From Lachancea dasiensis (Eukaryota; Ascomycota; Saccharomycetes; Saccharomycetales; Saccharomycetaceae), in contig LT598454.1 in NCBI GenBank assembly GCA_900074725.1, positions 440,854-504,853 on the forward strand: a stretch of DNA of 64,000 nt, in the 5' to 3' direction. The position numbers and the translations under genes are program-made. Below are positions 17,801-26,960 of the stretch, piece after piece (position 1 is the first letter of the stretch; each line of letters opens with the position of its first letter). The notes under the pieces were generated by a model. It was not told where the DNA came from. It was given only the letters and a program-made list of their open reading frames with translations, and searched no databases.

Positions 17801-20403
17801 TCGATGACTTTTTGATTACGACGTTGCAGCGAACAGTCACGCTCTCCAATAGCGATAGCGTTGCCTTTGCCGTCACCCATCATTTGAATTTCAACGTGTC
17901 TAGCGTTTTCCACAAATCTTTCCAAAAAGACACCAGAGTCGCCGAAATAGGCTTTTCCTTGATGTTGAACCGTTTCGAAAACTCTCTCGATGTCGGCTTC
18001 AGAGTCAACTTTTTGCAAACCGATACCACCGCCACCAGCAGTGGACTTGACCATTACAGGGTATTCCAGCTGTTTGGCTATCTCTTTCGCCTCCTGTGGG
18101 CTACTGACCAGGCCAGAGCCAGGAACAAGAGGCACGCCAGCTTTCTTGGCAATTTCTCTGGCTGAATGCTTCAAACCCAATTTTCTGATGGCATCACCGG
18201 CGGGACCCACAAAGTTTATTCCTTCAGCGGCACATCTATCGGAGAAATCCGCATTTTCCGATAGAAAACCATAACCTGGGATAATGGCTTGAGCCCCAGT
18301 TTCATGAGCAGCCGCAATAATCTTATCGATGTCCAAATAGGTTTCAGCAGCTGTTCTTCCTTTTAGGTTGACGGCAATATCGGCATCAGCTACATGTTGG
18401 GAGTACCGATCGGGATCAGAATAAACGGCGACAGCTTTAATCTTGAGTTTCCTCAACGTCTTCATGATACGGACAGCAATCTCACCTCTGTTAGCAACCA
18501 AGACAGTATCAAAGGGCTTGTTAGCATAAGCTTCCTCCGAGTTTAATTTTTCGATATACGCTTTGAAACCACCAAACTCGGTTATATCGACTGTACCTTG
18601 CTGTTGGTACCCGAATTCTTCACAAATAAACGATTTAACCCATTCTCCGGACTCTAATTCGACAGAGCCGATCCCTAAGGGCTCAGGCACCATAGAAATA
18701 AAAGTACCAAACTGATCTCTAGGAACACTGTACACTTCCAACTGTATCTTACTTCCTGACTCATCACTCGAGACCCGTCTCAAACCGGGTTTTAGAACAG
18801 GACCCACCTTTGGCAGGGCATACAGTTTATAGTTGGATGATGTCGTTGGGCTTCCTAGGTAGGTAGCGTTAACCTTTTCAAGTTGCCAGTGAAGTGGGAG
18901 CCCCTTTAGATGAGCACCTACGACAGCGAGCTTGATGGAATCCTCAGAGCTAAATGGAACTGGTAACAATTCGTCTTGAACGTTGATCGTGCGATCCGTG
19001 AATTGCCCATAAGTTCTAGAGTCTTGAGGGAAGGCTTTTTTGAAATAACGGTGAGCTAGGTCTAGTAACGCATAATCAGTGAATTTTTTACCCACCAAAG
19101 TGATTCCGTTTGACATACCATCACTCCGGAATCCGGCTGGGACAGCCAGTGCACAGAGGTCCGCAAGGTTAACAAAATTGGTCCAAGTGCCTTGCTGCGA
19201 GTTGTATGTGACCGGTTCTGCCTCCACTTGTGCGAAGGAAGGATTTAGGGGACAGGTTGGGACACAAAGCACATCTATGTCGCGAAGGGATTCTTCTACT
19301 CTCTGCAAGATTCCTTGGCGCTTGTATTCATACTTGAAGGCATCTGCGGCGTCAAACTTGGTGCCACTTTGAATAATTTGATAAACGGTTGGATCTAAGG
19401 TCTGTGGGTCGGGATTGGTACTAAAAAAATCACGGGTGGCCTCGTAACGTTCAGCGACCCAGGCACCCTCATAGAGACATCTGGCAAGCTCCAGGAGAGG
19501 TTCAAAATCGAGTTCAACGATCTGCACGCCCGTGGCACGCAAGTTGGCCACTGCTTGCTCGTAGAGACGAGGGTTTTCGCCGCTCTCTTCGCTGAACCAA
19601 GGAACCTTACTTGGCACAGCCACCCGGCAGTCCTTGCTGTAACGTTGCAGCGGGTTAGGAGGCATGCTGCGAGAATATTCATCATTGGTGGTGTCTGCTT
19701 GGGCCATGACTTGGAATCCAATTTGGGCATCCCGCAGGTTCAACGCGAAAATAGAAACACAATCCAGAGATTTGCAAGCAGGTACAACTCCGGAGCAGGA
19801 GAACAGACCCTTAGTGGGTTTCAACCCAATGAGGTTGTTTAAGGCAGCCGGGACACGACCAGAACCGGCTGTATCGGTACCCAGAGCAAGTGGAACGATC
19901 CCGCGAGCCACAACGGATGCAGAGCCTGCAGAAGACCCTCCAGAGACGTGTTTATCGCTGAAAACACAGGGTGTCTTGCCGTATGGAGACCGAGCTCCTA
20001 CCAAACCAGTGGCAAACTGGTCTAAGTTGGTCTTACCCACGATGATTGCACCAGCGTCGCGCAATAATGAGACACATGTAGCGTCTTTCTCGGGCTCGTA
20101 TGCAAAACTGGGGCATGCTGCTGTAGTCTTGCAGCCTGCCACGTCAATGTTGTCTTTGATCGCCACGGGTACCCCGTACAGCGGCAGCTTCTCTTTGTCG
20201 CCCTTGCTCTGTAGAACGCGCCATTGGTGCTGTAGATGCTCTGGTGTGACGAGCGAGATCCACGCGGGATCAGCAGGGGCCTTTGATTGCGATTTCAATA
20301 AATCTTGCAGCCGATCCAGAGCTTGTTGTGGGGTGGAGCGTGCGTGAAACGCACGCCATTGCTCGACACTCCAGCCCAAAGATGAGGCAGCTGGGGAAGT
20401 CAT
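14896..20403 (-). CDS. DUR1,2: Urea amidolyase (urea carboxylase plus allophanate hydrolase)
   Basis: 1835 residues, the same length as the S. cerevisiae enzyme. Domains in order: amidase-type allophanate hydrolase (about 1-460; Ser/Gly signature VSGGSSAGSASVVA), allophanate-hydrolase C-terminal domain (about 480-620), biotin carboxylase (about 630-1080; VLVANRGEIAVRI, AGGGGIGL, EVNARLQVEHP), KipA/KipI-like carboxyltransferase halves (about 1085-1620), and a C-terminal biotin carrier domain with VEAMKTEM, the biotin lysine being K1801. It carboxylates urea with ATP and bicarbonate and hydrolyses allophanate to ammonia and CO2, allowing urea use without urease. Expected control is nitrogen catabolite repression. 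Cytosolic. Intact, no frameshift. Confidence 0.98.
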   Translation of the reverse strand: MTSPAASSLGWSVEQWRAFHARSTPQQALDRLQDLLKSQSKAPADPAWISLVTPEHLQHQWRVLQSKGDKEKLPLYGVPVAIKDNIDVAGCKTTAACPSFAYEPEKDATCVSLLRDAGAIIVGKTNLDQFATGLVGARSPYGKTPCVFSDKHVSGGSSAGSASVVARGIVPLALGTDTAGSGRVPAALNNLIGLKPTKGLFSCSGVVPACKSLDCVSIFALNLRDAQIGFQVMAQADTTNDEYSRSMPPNPLQRYSKDCRVAVPSKVPWFSEESGENPRLYEQAVANLRATGVQIVELDFEPLLELARCLYEGAWVAERYEATRDFFSTNPDPQTLDPTVYQIIQSGTKFDAADAFKYEYKRQGILQRVEESLRDIDVLCVPTCPLNPSFAQVEAEPVTYNSQQGTWTNFVNLADLCALAVPAGFRSDGMSNGITLVGKKFTDYALLDLAHRYFKKAFPQDSRTYGQFTDRTINVQDELLPVPFSSEDSIKLAVVGAHLKGLPLHWQLEKVNATYLGSPTTSSNYKLYALPKVGPVLKPGLRRVSSDESGSKIQLEVYSVPRDQFGTFISMVPEPLGIGSVELESGEWVKSFICEEFGYQQQGTVDITEFGGFKAYIEKLNSEEAYANKPFDTVLVANRGEIAVRIMKTLRKLKIKAVAVYSDPDRYSQHVADADIAVNLKGRTAAETYLDIDKIIAAAHETGAQAIIPGYGFLSENADFSDRCAAEGINFVGPAGDAIRKLGLKHSAREIAKKAGVPLVPGSGLVSSPQEAKEIAKQLEYPVMVKSTAGGGGIGLQKVDSEADIERVFETVQHQGKAYFGDSGVFLERFVENARHVEIQMMGDGKGNAIAIGERDCSLQRRNQKVIEETPAPNLTESTRQRMRKASENLGSLLKYKCAGTVEFIYDEQRDEFYFLEVNARLQVEHPITEMVTGLDLVEWMLLIAAGTPPDFENANIKVSGASIEARLYAENPVKDFRPSPGRLTDVSFPEWARVDTWVAKGTTVSAEYDPTLAKIIVHGKDRDEAIEKLNQALNETSVYGCITNIDYLRSIASSEMFKTAKVATKVLDSFDYQPFAFEVTAPGAYTTVQDYPGRVGHWRIGVPPSGPMDAYSFRLANRIVGNHYKAPAIEITLNGPKIVFHTDVVIALTGGVAPCSVDGKHIDQNKPVYIKRGGQLAIGKLTQGCRMYLAIRGGIDVPEYLGSRSTFALGNMGGYNGRVLKLGDVLFLNQPELPSSDLPAPSYEPSEPPASLIPSIAENKEWTIGVTCGPHGSPDFFKPESVEEFFSEKWKVHYNSNRFGVRLVGPKPQWARTDGGEGGLHPSNAHDYVYSLGAINFTGDEPVIITSDGPSLGGFVCQAVVPEAELWKVGQVKPGDFIQFVPVSYESARLLKESQDKAIETFDEESLKTLSSELILPAYETPILAQLPKTSEFCPKVTYRQAGDRYILVEYGENELDLNISYRVNRLISLVGKHQTVGIVEMSQGVRSVLVEFNGYKTSQSELLRVLIAYEKEIKFDNHWTIKSKVFKLPLAFEDSDTLDCVKRYQETIRSKAPWLPNNVDFIADINGITHKDVESMLYSARFLVLGLGDVFLGAPCAVPLDPRHRFLGSKYNPSRTYTKAGTVGIGGMYMCIYAMDSPGGYQLVGRTIPIWDKLKLGAHSTEHPWLLTPFDQVEFYAVSEEELNKFTNECEYGQFPVQVEESIFDHKQYLQWISENSESIAAFEKSIGGEKAQEFSRLMQESNAELEQSASTSAVVEEEFPEDAEMVYSEYSGRFWKPMVSVGDVVEAGDGLIVVEAMKTEMIVSATKAGKVLKIAHKNGDMVEAGDVVVVLQ

Positions 20404-20700
20404 ACTGATGGAGAAGAGCTGATTAAACGTGGGGACGGGCGATAAGGTATGTTAGCTAAATCAGACAGATCCCGTTTGGCGTTTGTTGTTAATCACAAAC
20501 TAAAGGTATCTTGATATGATGCAGAGTTAGAACATCTCCAAAATCTCAATTCCATTACTCCCAGACAACCAGAACCGCTACCCTTTTATATATGATCCAA
20601 TCCAAACGACAATGCATTGGTTTATCGACCATGAGATTGTACACCGCACATTTAGCGAGCCCAGCGCATATTTCATTTTCCCAGATATCGACACACGCAA
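20404..20700 (-). promoter_or_regulatory. DUR1,2 promoter with GATA sites
   Basis: GATAAG at 20,441-20,446 and a second GATAA on the minus strand at 20,622-20,626 are candidate sites for Gln3/Gat1-type nitrogen regulators, known to drive DUR1,2 in S. cerevisiae. A TATA-like TTTATATATG lies at 20,585-20,594. Function is inferred. Confidence 0.45.
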
Positions 20701-22467
20701 ATTTTCCAACTGCCGAAACCTTCCCCTTTCGTCTGCGGTGATTTACTTTGCGGCGTGCCAGCTATGAAGCCTGCCAAAGGGAAGCAAGCCTGGAGGAAGC
20801 GCTATGGGTCGGTTTCAGCCGCAGCCTGCGCACTTGCCTCGTCTAGCCCCATCTTTTCCAAGATGCACGCACCTCAGCTCGAGTGTAATCCAATCATGTT
20901 GTACGGCTCTAGATTCGGGCCGGCATTGTCTGGAGCGTACATCTGTCAGCCAGCTCGGTCATGCGCGTGTGTTGATACTTGAAGCCTTTCGGTGCTCTCC
21001 ATGGCCCGCATTGCGCATAAGATCTGTGTCGTTGCGACACACACACACACACATTCATTTCGCGGACATCGCCAGTGGCTGCCGATAACACAGAGCAAAA
21101 ATTGATAACCGTGTCAATTTGCCAGGATAAGGATGGCCAGTATCGTCAAGTGACATCAACTAGCGTCGGTTGGCTAAGATGTGGGGCACGCCACTGGATA
21201 GGGTAGAAAAAACTGTGGCTATCTCGCCCACGCAGAAGGCCGTGGCCGACCAGCGCACGGATGTGACCGAGGTTGGGCCAGCGTATGCGTGGGCATGAAT
21301 AGAGAGCCAAGGGTATGGGGGATCGCCAAGGGCATTGTTTGGAATAGTTCCAGTGTCAGTGTAAGGATGCTTGAAAAGTCGAGTTTACAATCTTGTGGGA
21401 TGGAAATGGTTGGAAGACGTTACAGCATGGCGGAAAGTGGTGCCAGCGCGTCAGAAACTGTAGAATTGGAATGTGAACTATGGGGTATGGACCCATAGAG
21501 AACAAGGGGGTCACTTTGTAGCACCTTGGGGGAGTGAAATGGTTGGGCTGGATGCCAGCAAATATTATTGTGGCGTCAAAATGGAACAAAGTGATATTCG
21601 CGGCGTCAGTAAAACAAGGTTGTAGCAAGCAAACGATCAACCGGTGAAGGCCATGGAGGGACGGACTGCGCAGGAGCAGCCTTATCAATCATTTTAATCT
21701 CTCAACCTCTCAGCATAATGGAATCCGTGAGTTCTAGCCCTGACCGCCTCTAAGGCACTCTTGACACAATTTTGTTCATGTACAAAGTGTACCGTAAGGT
21801 GGACCCTTCAAAAAGTCCAATTAATAACGCAGTCAGGAGTCGTTTAATCACCCTGGACAGATTATCATATGTTCGGCAGAGAGCCTGCAATGATCGGCTA
21901 TTGGCAGAGAGCCTGCAATGATCGGCTATTGGCAGAGAGCTCTCTTCGTGAGGCCAGCTTGTTTTGCCCCCAAACTAATGTTGTGACGCGAGAAAGAAAC
22001 TGTGACACAGCAACAGAGCTCGGTGAGGCATTCTTCTTTGGAGGAATAGGTCGAGGCTACTCTATATCCACCATCAAGAAAATCTACGAGATTTCACCTT
22101 TCTTTCACAAGTTCTAGCTCAGGCCTCTTGTATCCACTTATGTTGAGGGTGCGTTGCTCGCTTATAGCGGATTACTTTCTCACCAGGCTGATTTTGTTAT
22201 ATTAGAAAAGAACGAACGGTTTTTTTAGACATATCATTAGCGTCCATGCGCAGGGCTCCATCAGATGTAGTGAGCTTGCAGGCCTTGAAATCGTCCACCT
22301 GAACCGTTCCATGGAAGGTCTTGAAGGTGTGGTTAGTCCAGTTAGTTTACAACGTGTCTCATGATGTGGTGCTAAATTACAAATCCTATCAACCGTATTG
22401 CCTCTTCCCCATCTACTGAAATCCGAGGCTCACTCAGACTAGGTGATAGGAAAGCCGTAAAAGAGCA
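20701..22467. other. Long DUR1,2-GRX5 intergenic region
   Basis: About 1.8 kb with no recognisable gene. It holds a short CA repeat (about 21,039-21,055), a 28-bp tandem duplication (21,875-21,940) and scattered GATAA sites. Frames of 70-110 codons occur on both strands but have no recognisable motifs. No tRNA-like promoter boxes were found by eye. Confidence 0.5.
21875..21940 (+). repeat. 28-bp tandem repeat, about 2.4 copies
   Basis: Units of 28 bp beginning GGCAGAGAGCCTGCAATGAT occur at 21,875-21,902 and 21,903-21,930 with no mismatch, followed by a partial third copy. No gene overlaps. Confidence 0.9.
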
Positions 22468-22893
22468 ATGTTACCAAGGTATCTCGGAAGATTTGCTTCT
22501 CAGCGCGTGCTCAGACAACCCGTCTCGTGGGCGAGGTTTATGAGCTCAGAAACGAGGGAGGCCATCACGTCAGCCATCAAATCCGCACCAGTCGTGCTAT
22601 TCATGAAGGGCACTCCTGAATTCCCACAATGTGGGTTTTCCAGGGCTACGGTTGGGATGCTAGGCCAGCAGGGTGTAGACCCATTGAAATTCGCCGCCTA
22701 CAATGTTTTGGAAGACCCTGAGTTGCGCGAGGGGGTTAAAGAGATTAGCGAGTGGCCCACGATCCCTCAGCTCTACGTTAACCAAGAGTTTGTGGGTGGT
22801 TGTGATATTGTCATGAGTATGGCCCAATCTGGTGAGCTCGCAAAACTACTGGAAGACGCCAAAGCCTTGGTGCCAGAGGAAGAAGAGGACTAA
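22468..22893 (+). CDS. GRX5: Mitochondrial monothiol glutaredoxin Grx5
   Basis: 141 residues. An Arg-rich presequence ([24 protein letters not shown]) precedes a monothiol glutaredoxin domain with [12 protein letters not shown]; the CGFS cysteine is C55. Downstream [10 protein letters not shown] and GGCDIV are the glutathione-binding parts. Grx5 carries [2Fe-2S] clusters in the mitochondrial matrix for cluster transfer. The acidic tail (EEEED) is also seen in yeast Grx5-like proteins. Stands alone between two long gaps; its neighbours in S. cerevisiae chromosome XVI (MFM1, then GRX5) fit. Confidence 0.97.
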   Translation: MLPRYLGRFASQRVLRQPVSWARFMSSETREAITSAIKSAPVVLFMKGTPEFPQCGFSRATVGMLGQQGVDPLKFAAYNVLEDPELREGVKEISEWPTIPQLYVNQEFVGGCDIVMSMAQSGELAKLLEDAKALVPEEEED

Positions 22894-23706
22894 AACGTCC
22901 CCAGAGGTGGGGCCCTGCGAGGTCCTTCCACTGCGTATTTATGTAAAATGTGTTCTCGTGCCTTTAGACTTGTAAATAATTGATCTGTTATTACAAACTC
23001 CGCTCTTTGGTTAAGCGAGAACTCACACGTAATGAAGTGTCAATTTCCGTCGTCTCTAGAGGCCACCAGCTATTGAGAAACGAGCACACGCGCTCTCTGA
23101 GGCACCCTGGAAAACAGACGTGTCACCGTAGAAAGTAGCATCGTCATCGCAATATATCACGCTTCATGCTTGAACGCACAATAATTGCTTGCACAGAAAC
23201 CTAGTTTACCTACAGTGGTTCTACAGTTAAGAAGCATGCTACCGTGGCCACAAGGAAGGTTTTTCGAGAGCATATGTTTGCCCAATTTCTTTGGATCTGC
23301 GACTGGTTAAAAAGTGTTTGCCGAGGCTAGCCAGTCGCAAGTCTTGGTAATAGTGGGTATTGTTTGATCTTCGTTAAAACTTCACTCCAGAGTGAACCCA
23401 TGTAGCGCTGACACGCACTAACAGGAAGAGCACACTGAGATTGGGAAGTAACGGTACGAAAACAATGCATCCAAACTTGGAAGTCATCGAGTGCTATGAA
23501 CGACACTAACGTGAAAGGAACTGGACCTCAATCCGGGGGATGCAGTGGGAAGGCTACTTTGGGCGTCAAGCATGAAGGTGGTTGGGTCAATTTACTGAAC
23601 TTTAGGCTTTTTTTTCTTGAAAAGCTCAAACGACCATTCATTGCTTGTCATCAGAGACGAGTAGTGAGCTTTCTCGCTGAGGTTTCCATATGGCGTCGAC
23701 ATGAAC
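22894..23706. other. GRX5-EXO5 convergent intergenic region
   Basis: About 0.8 kb between two 3' ends, longer than usual for convergent genes here. A 118-codon frame inside it shows no family resemblance. No RNA gene or repeat seen. Confidence 0.45.
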
Positions 23707-25359
23707 CTAGCTTCTCACTCCCGGATAGAGCTTCTCCAGGTCTTTTCCTAAGTTCTGGGCTTTTTCTTTGGCCTCTTTCTTCCAGAGACAGATGCTTTGG
23801 TAGTCACAGTACTTGCAGTAGGTTAAAACATTTCGTAAAGTTGGCTTTATAGGCTCAATGTTTCGCTTGCCAAACCAGAACAGGGCGCTGTCGGTGCTCT
23901 GGTGCATTAAGGCCTGTGAATCGTATGTGAAGGAAATGTTGTGAAAGTTTTTATTGCCGGAATAGTACTCTATCATCAACTCTGAGGAAAGTAACGGCCC
24001 CAAGATGTGATAAAGTTGAGCCAAGCGAGCCGCAAAATAGCGCAAAGTAACCGGAGTAGCCCAGTTGGAAAATAGAGAGCCATATTTCTGTCTTGTAAGG
24101 GGATCGGTTATTCTGCTTGTAAGAGACTCCCATGTGCAAGCTTCTGTCTTCTTGTATTGACTGTAAAACTTGTCAAAGGGTTCGAAGCCTATAGGGGAGC
24201 CGTTATGCAGTCTCACCATATCCGCCTTCATGATTGGATCCACCTCCATTAGATATATGATTTTCCCTGGTTCAACTGGCTGATCAACGTCATGCCCCCG
24301 CCTTTGTGCATTTATCAGCAACTTGTTGTATGTGGCATGCGCGTCCAATCCCAGTGTCTCCATAAAATACCGGTAGTACATAACTTGTAACTTGGCTGCT
24401 GTTATGACGGTTTGTTGTGTGGGCACAGTTTTCGTTGGGCGGGTTTTCACATCGCTGATTATTAGCTCCATATCCTCTTTCGCATCCTTCACCGAGACGG
24501 ATAACCTTTCTAAGATCTTTCTGATGTCAAGAGCGTCCGCTCCATACTGATCATCCCAATCGCTCACTAGTGGTCTGGGCGCACTGGTAGATGAATCGCG
24601 TCGTCTCAGCACCAAATGATCGATGATGCCGCTAACTAAAATGTCTTCGTCGCTGGTCACATTTCCTTTCAGCAGACGACAAGACTCAGGATTCAGATAC
24701 CCATGGCACAGTATCTCTCTCGCTTCGCCTGTTTTGAGTAGAGTCAAAAGTCTCGTCGTGGTTGCATACCAGTCTTCAACTAGAGTATGGAAGGCGTCGT
24801 TAGGAATAGTGACCTCAAAATTTGTCTTGAACTCTTCCACGTCTATTGGTACATGTGCCTCTTCCTCAAGCATCTGATGTACCTGCCGGCCCTGGGCAAC
24901 CTGGCTGTGCTCATATATGGGTATCTGCGAATAAATATCGTACGTCTCACGCAATTCACACCACCTTTTGGTTAGCATTTTTGTTACGGAGAGCCTGGGA
25001 GTACCAGCATATTGAATAGCGCCCGTTTCCGGGTCTGCCGTTGCTCGAGCATGCGCGTCCAAATAAGGATTTTGCATCGACATGGGTAGTGTGTAGGATA
25101 AGTATTCGGCGTTACATTCGTGCTTGAAAAGTTGTCGTACTATGCGTAGTTTATTTTCAAGATAGGACTGCTTGGCCTTAGTGATCGGACGATTTGACAC
25201 CTTTTTCTCTTCTTGAAAGAAAGGAAGATTATTGATGGCCTCAAGCTCTTCTGGAGTTGGGGCTAGGCTATGATCGGAAATGTCTATCCGAGGGGATCTG
25301 GCTGTCCGCGGCAGGTGGACATACCGCCGGATATTGGTAAGCGGCCCGGGTCTAGTCAT
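23707..25359 (-). CDS. EXO5: Mitochondrial exonuclease V (single-strand DNA exonuclease, Fe-S)
   Basis: 550 residues, Exo5/Dem1 family of the PD-(D/E)XK nuclease superfamily. Visible: an N-terminal iron-sulfur Cys in KHECNAEYLSYTLP, a nuclease core with GIIDHLVLRR, then DMELIISDVKTRPTKTVP (the D...D-x-K pattern) followed by KLQVMYYRYFMETL, and the C-terminal cluster cysteines in YCKYCDYQSICLWK. The cluster holds the fold, as in Exo5 and AddB-type nucleases. The yeast enzyme acts in mitochondrial DNA maintenance; the Arg-containing N-terminus (MTRPGPLTNIRRYVHLPRTAR) suits targeting. Next to YSY6 and TOS1, as YBR163W-YBR162W-A-YBR162C. Confidence 0.9.
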   Translation of the reverse strand: MTRPGPLTNIRRYVHLPRTARSPRIDISDHSLAPTPEELEAINNLPFFQEEKKVSNRPITKAKQSYLENKLRIVRQLFKHECNAEYLSYTLPMSMQNPYLDAHARATADPETGAIQYAGTPRLSVTKMLTKRWCELRETYDIYSQIPIYEHSQVAQGRQVHQMLEEEAHVPIDVEEFKTNFEVTIPNDAFHTLVEDWYATTTRLLTLLKTGEAREILCHGYLNPESCRLLKGNVTSDEDILVSGIIDHLVLRRRDSSTSAPRPLVSDWDDQYGADALDIRKILERLSVSVKDAKEDMELIISDVKTRPTKTVPTQQTVITAAKLQVMYYRYFMETLGLDAHATYNKLLINAQRRGHDVDQPVEPGKIIYLMEVDPIMKADMVRLHNGSPIGFEPFDKFYSQYKKTEACTWESLTSRITDPLTRQKYGSLFSNWATPVTLRYFAARLAQLYHILGPLLSSELMIEYYSGNKNFHNISFTYDSQALMHQSTDSALFWFGKRNIEPIKPTLRNVLTYCKYCDYQSICLWKKEAKEKAQNLGKDLEKLYPGVRS

Positions 25360-25888
25360 TGACCCTTTTTGGGTGCTAAGGTAATGTCGATGCTGCGTTC
25401 CGGCAGCGTTGATGTTAAATTTCGTGGGATGCTAGGTTCATTACTTGACACCCAGACATCACACCGTAAATTACACAAAATGGTTAAGATACCGCGAGCG
25501 TGTCGTTCGAAATCCCATTAATTGAGCTTGACTGCTCATTGTTGGTCATCAATTGAGTTTGCAATTCCGAAGGAGTTGCCTGAAACAAGTGGTCGTAGGC
25601 TTAATGGCGATCGACGCTTTTAGGCAATTTAAAATCATGAATCAGCTCACAAACTTAAAATTGAGTGGTTGAAACTTGAAGCTGGAAAACCTCATGACCT
25701 TTCGTCACCTCTCATAGAACACCTACACGCCCCTCCTCTCTTGGAATGTATTCGTAGCATACTGAGTATCATCCTCAAATTTCTCGACCCTCCGCCGTGG
25801 TTGACTTGGTGGGTATGCAACACGTATGACATTAAAACTATACAACTACAAAGCGGTGTGGATCTATCTCTTCCCACAAAGGCAGTGT
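25360..25888. other. EXO5-YSY6 intergenic region
   Basis: 529 bp holding the EXO5 promoter and YSY6 3' end. A GTTCGAAATCCC string near 25,505 recalls a tRNA B box, but no cloverleaf can be folded around it. Nothing else seen. Confidence 0.45.
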
Positions 25889-26077
25889 TTACAGAAATAA
25901 ACTGACGAGTTCCAAAATACCGCCACCTACCAGCAGGAACAGCAGCACAGAGATCCACGTCTTGGAAAGAGACAAGGCCGGCTTGGTTTGGGTCTTTTTG
26001 GCCTTGCCTAGCTTTTTCTCGTTGCGCTTGGCAAACTTTTCATTTGCAATCCGCTGTTTGGGAGTTTGAACGGCCAT
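25889..26077 (-). CDS. YSY6: Small ER tail-anchored protein Ysy6 (RAMP4/SERP1 family)
   Basis: 62 residues. It begins MAVQTPKQRIANEKFAKRNE, the conserved RAMP4 start, has a Lys-rich cytosolic part, and ends in one membrane segment (WISVLLFLLVGGGILELVSL, about 41-60). Members associate with the Sec61 translocon and stabilise nascent membrane proteins. Length and the GGG in the membrane segment match S. cerevisiae Ysy6 (65 residues). The neighbour pair EXO5-YSY6 is conserved. Confidence 0.95.
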   Translation of the reverse strand: MAVQTPKQRIANEKFAKRNEKKLGKAKKTQTKPALSLSKTWISVLLFLLVGGGILELVSLFL

Positions 26078-26528
26078 TCTTCAACAGTGTGGGACAGCGG
26101 CTTGTTTGTTGAGACAGATGTACAAGTCTATGTGATTTAACACCATGTCAATATCACATTTCGGTGCGTTCGGACACTGGAAGATACACAGCGTACAAAG
26201 TGATATATAGATGATGGCCCAACTCACGGACAGATATGGGAGTTGACAGCAGCTCACAATGCTTGGCATCTAGGCATGGCCAAGGAGGTTGGGAGGGATT
26301 AGAGAGACTGTGTTATCTGGAAAAACTTCCCCTTTCTCGATAAAATTAGGTTTACTTTGCGCGTGGACTTCTCGCGTTTATATGAAAAGCTAGTTATTAC
26401 AGCTTGGAAATTCGACGTGTCGAGCCCTTACATTTAAGCATACCTCAAAACTGATAAAGATGCAATATTGAGGCTAATATAGGGAGAGCTTAGGACTGGC
26501 AACAAACGTTTAATTTATCATTCACTGC
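26078..26528. other. YSY6 upstream region
   Basis: YSY6 promoter and unannotated sequence up to the decayed LTR. No motif or gene beyond short chance frames. Confidence 0.4.
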
Positions 26529-26960
26529 TATTGAGGCGAATCTGATTCATCAGTAAACAGCCTAGTAAATTTGTCTCGTAAATCGTTCATAAACATTGTA
26601 AGATGAGTAACTTGGATATAGGGAGCTCTATTCATCTCTTCGTGATTATTTAAGGCACTAGGATTGGTTCAATTACCTGAATAAAAGCCTGATATTCATA
26701 CATTTCTCGCTAGGTGGCTCTGAATAACACAATTATTAATAATTCGTTATAGATCATTCTGTTATCAATGATTGATTCTCAATGTCGAGAACTTAGCAAT
26801 CGCCAGTTCCATTGGACAGTAGGTCAAGAGCCTTGGCTACAACGATATAAGGTGTTAATGAACACTGTTTTCCCCGGAACCCATTCAAATATATGTCATT
26901 ATGTACTATTATGTCACTTTAATGTGGTCGCGAAGTAATCGATCAATTCAAATAAAAGCA
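26529..26960 (-). mobile_element. Decayed solo LTR, same family as those near OAZ1
   Basis: Starting with TATTGAGGCGAATCTGATTC at 26,529, this is recognisable as the reverse complement of the LTR at 54,516. Similarity is clear for the first 250 bp (CATTGTAAGATGAGTAACTT, AGCCTGATATTC) and then patchy (GATCATTCTGTTA, CCATTGGACAGTAG, TGTACTATTATGTCAC). Many substitutions and small gaps make it an old insertion. The right boundary is approximate, and no target duplication could be recognised. Confidence 0.75.

Noticed and set aside
21356-21688. 110-codon minus-strand frame in the DUR1,2-GRX5 gap
   Set aside because: No recognisable family and no supporting context; kept only as part of the intergenic description.
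25495-25525. GTTCGAAATCCC resembling a tRNA B box
   Set aside because: No A box upstream and no cloverleaf pairing.
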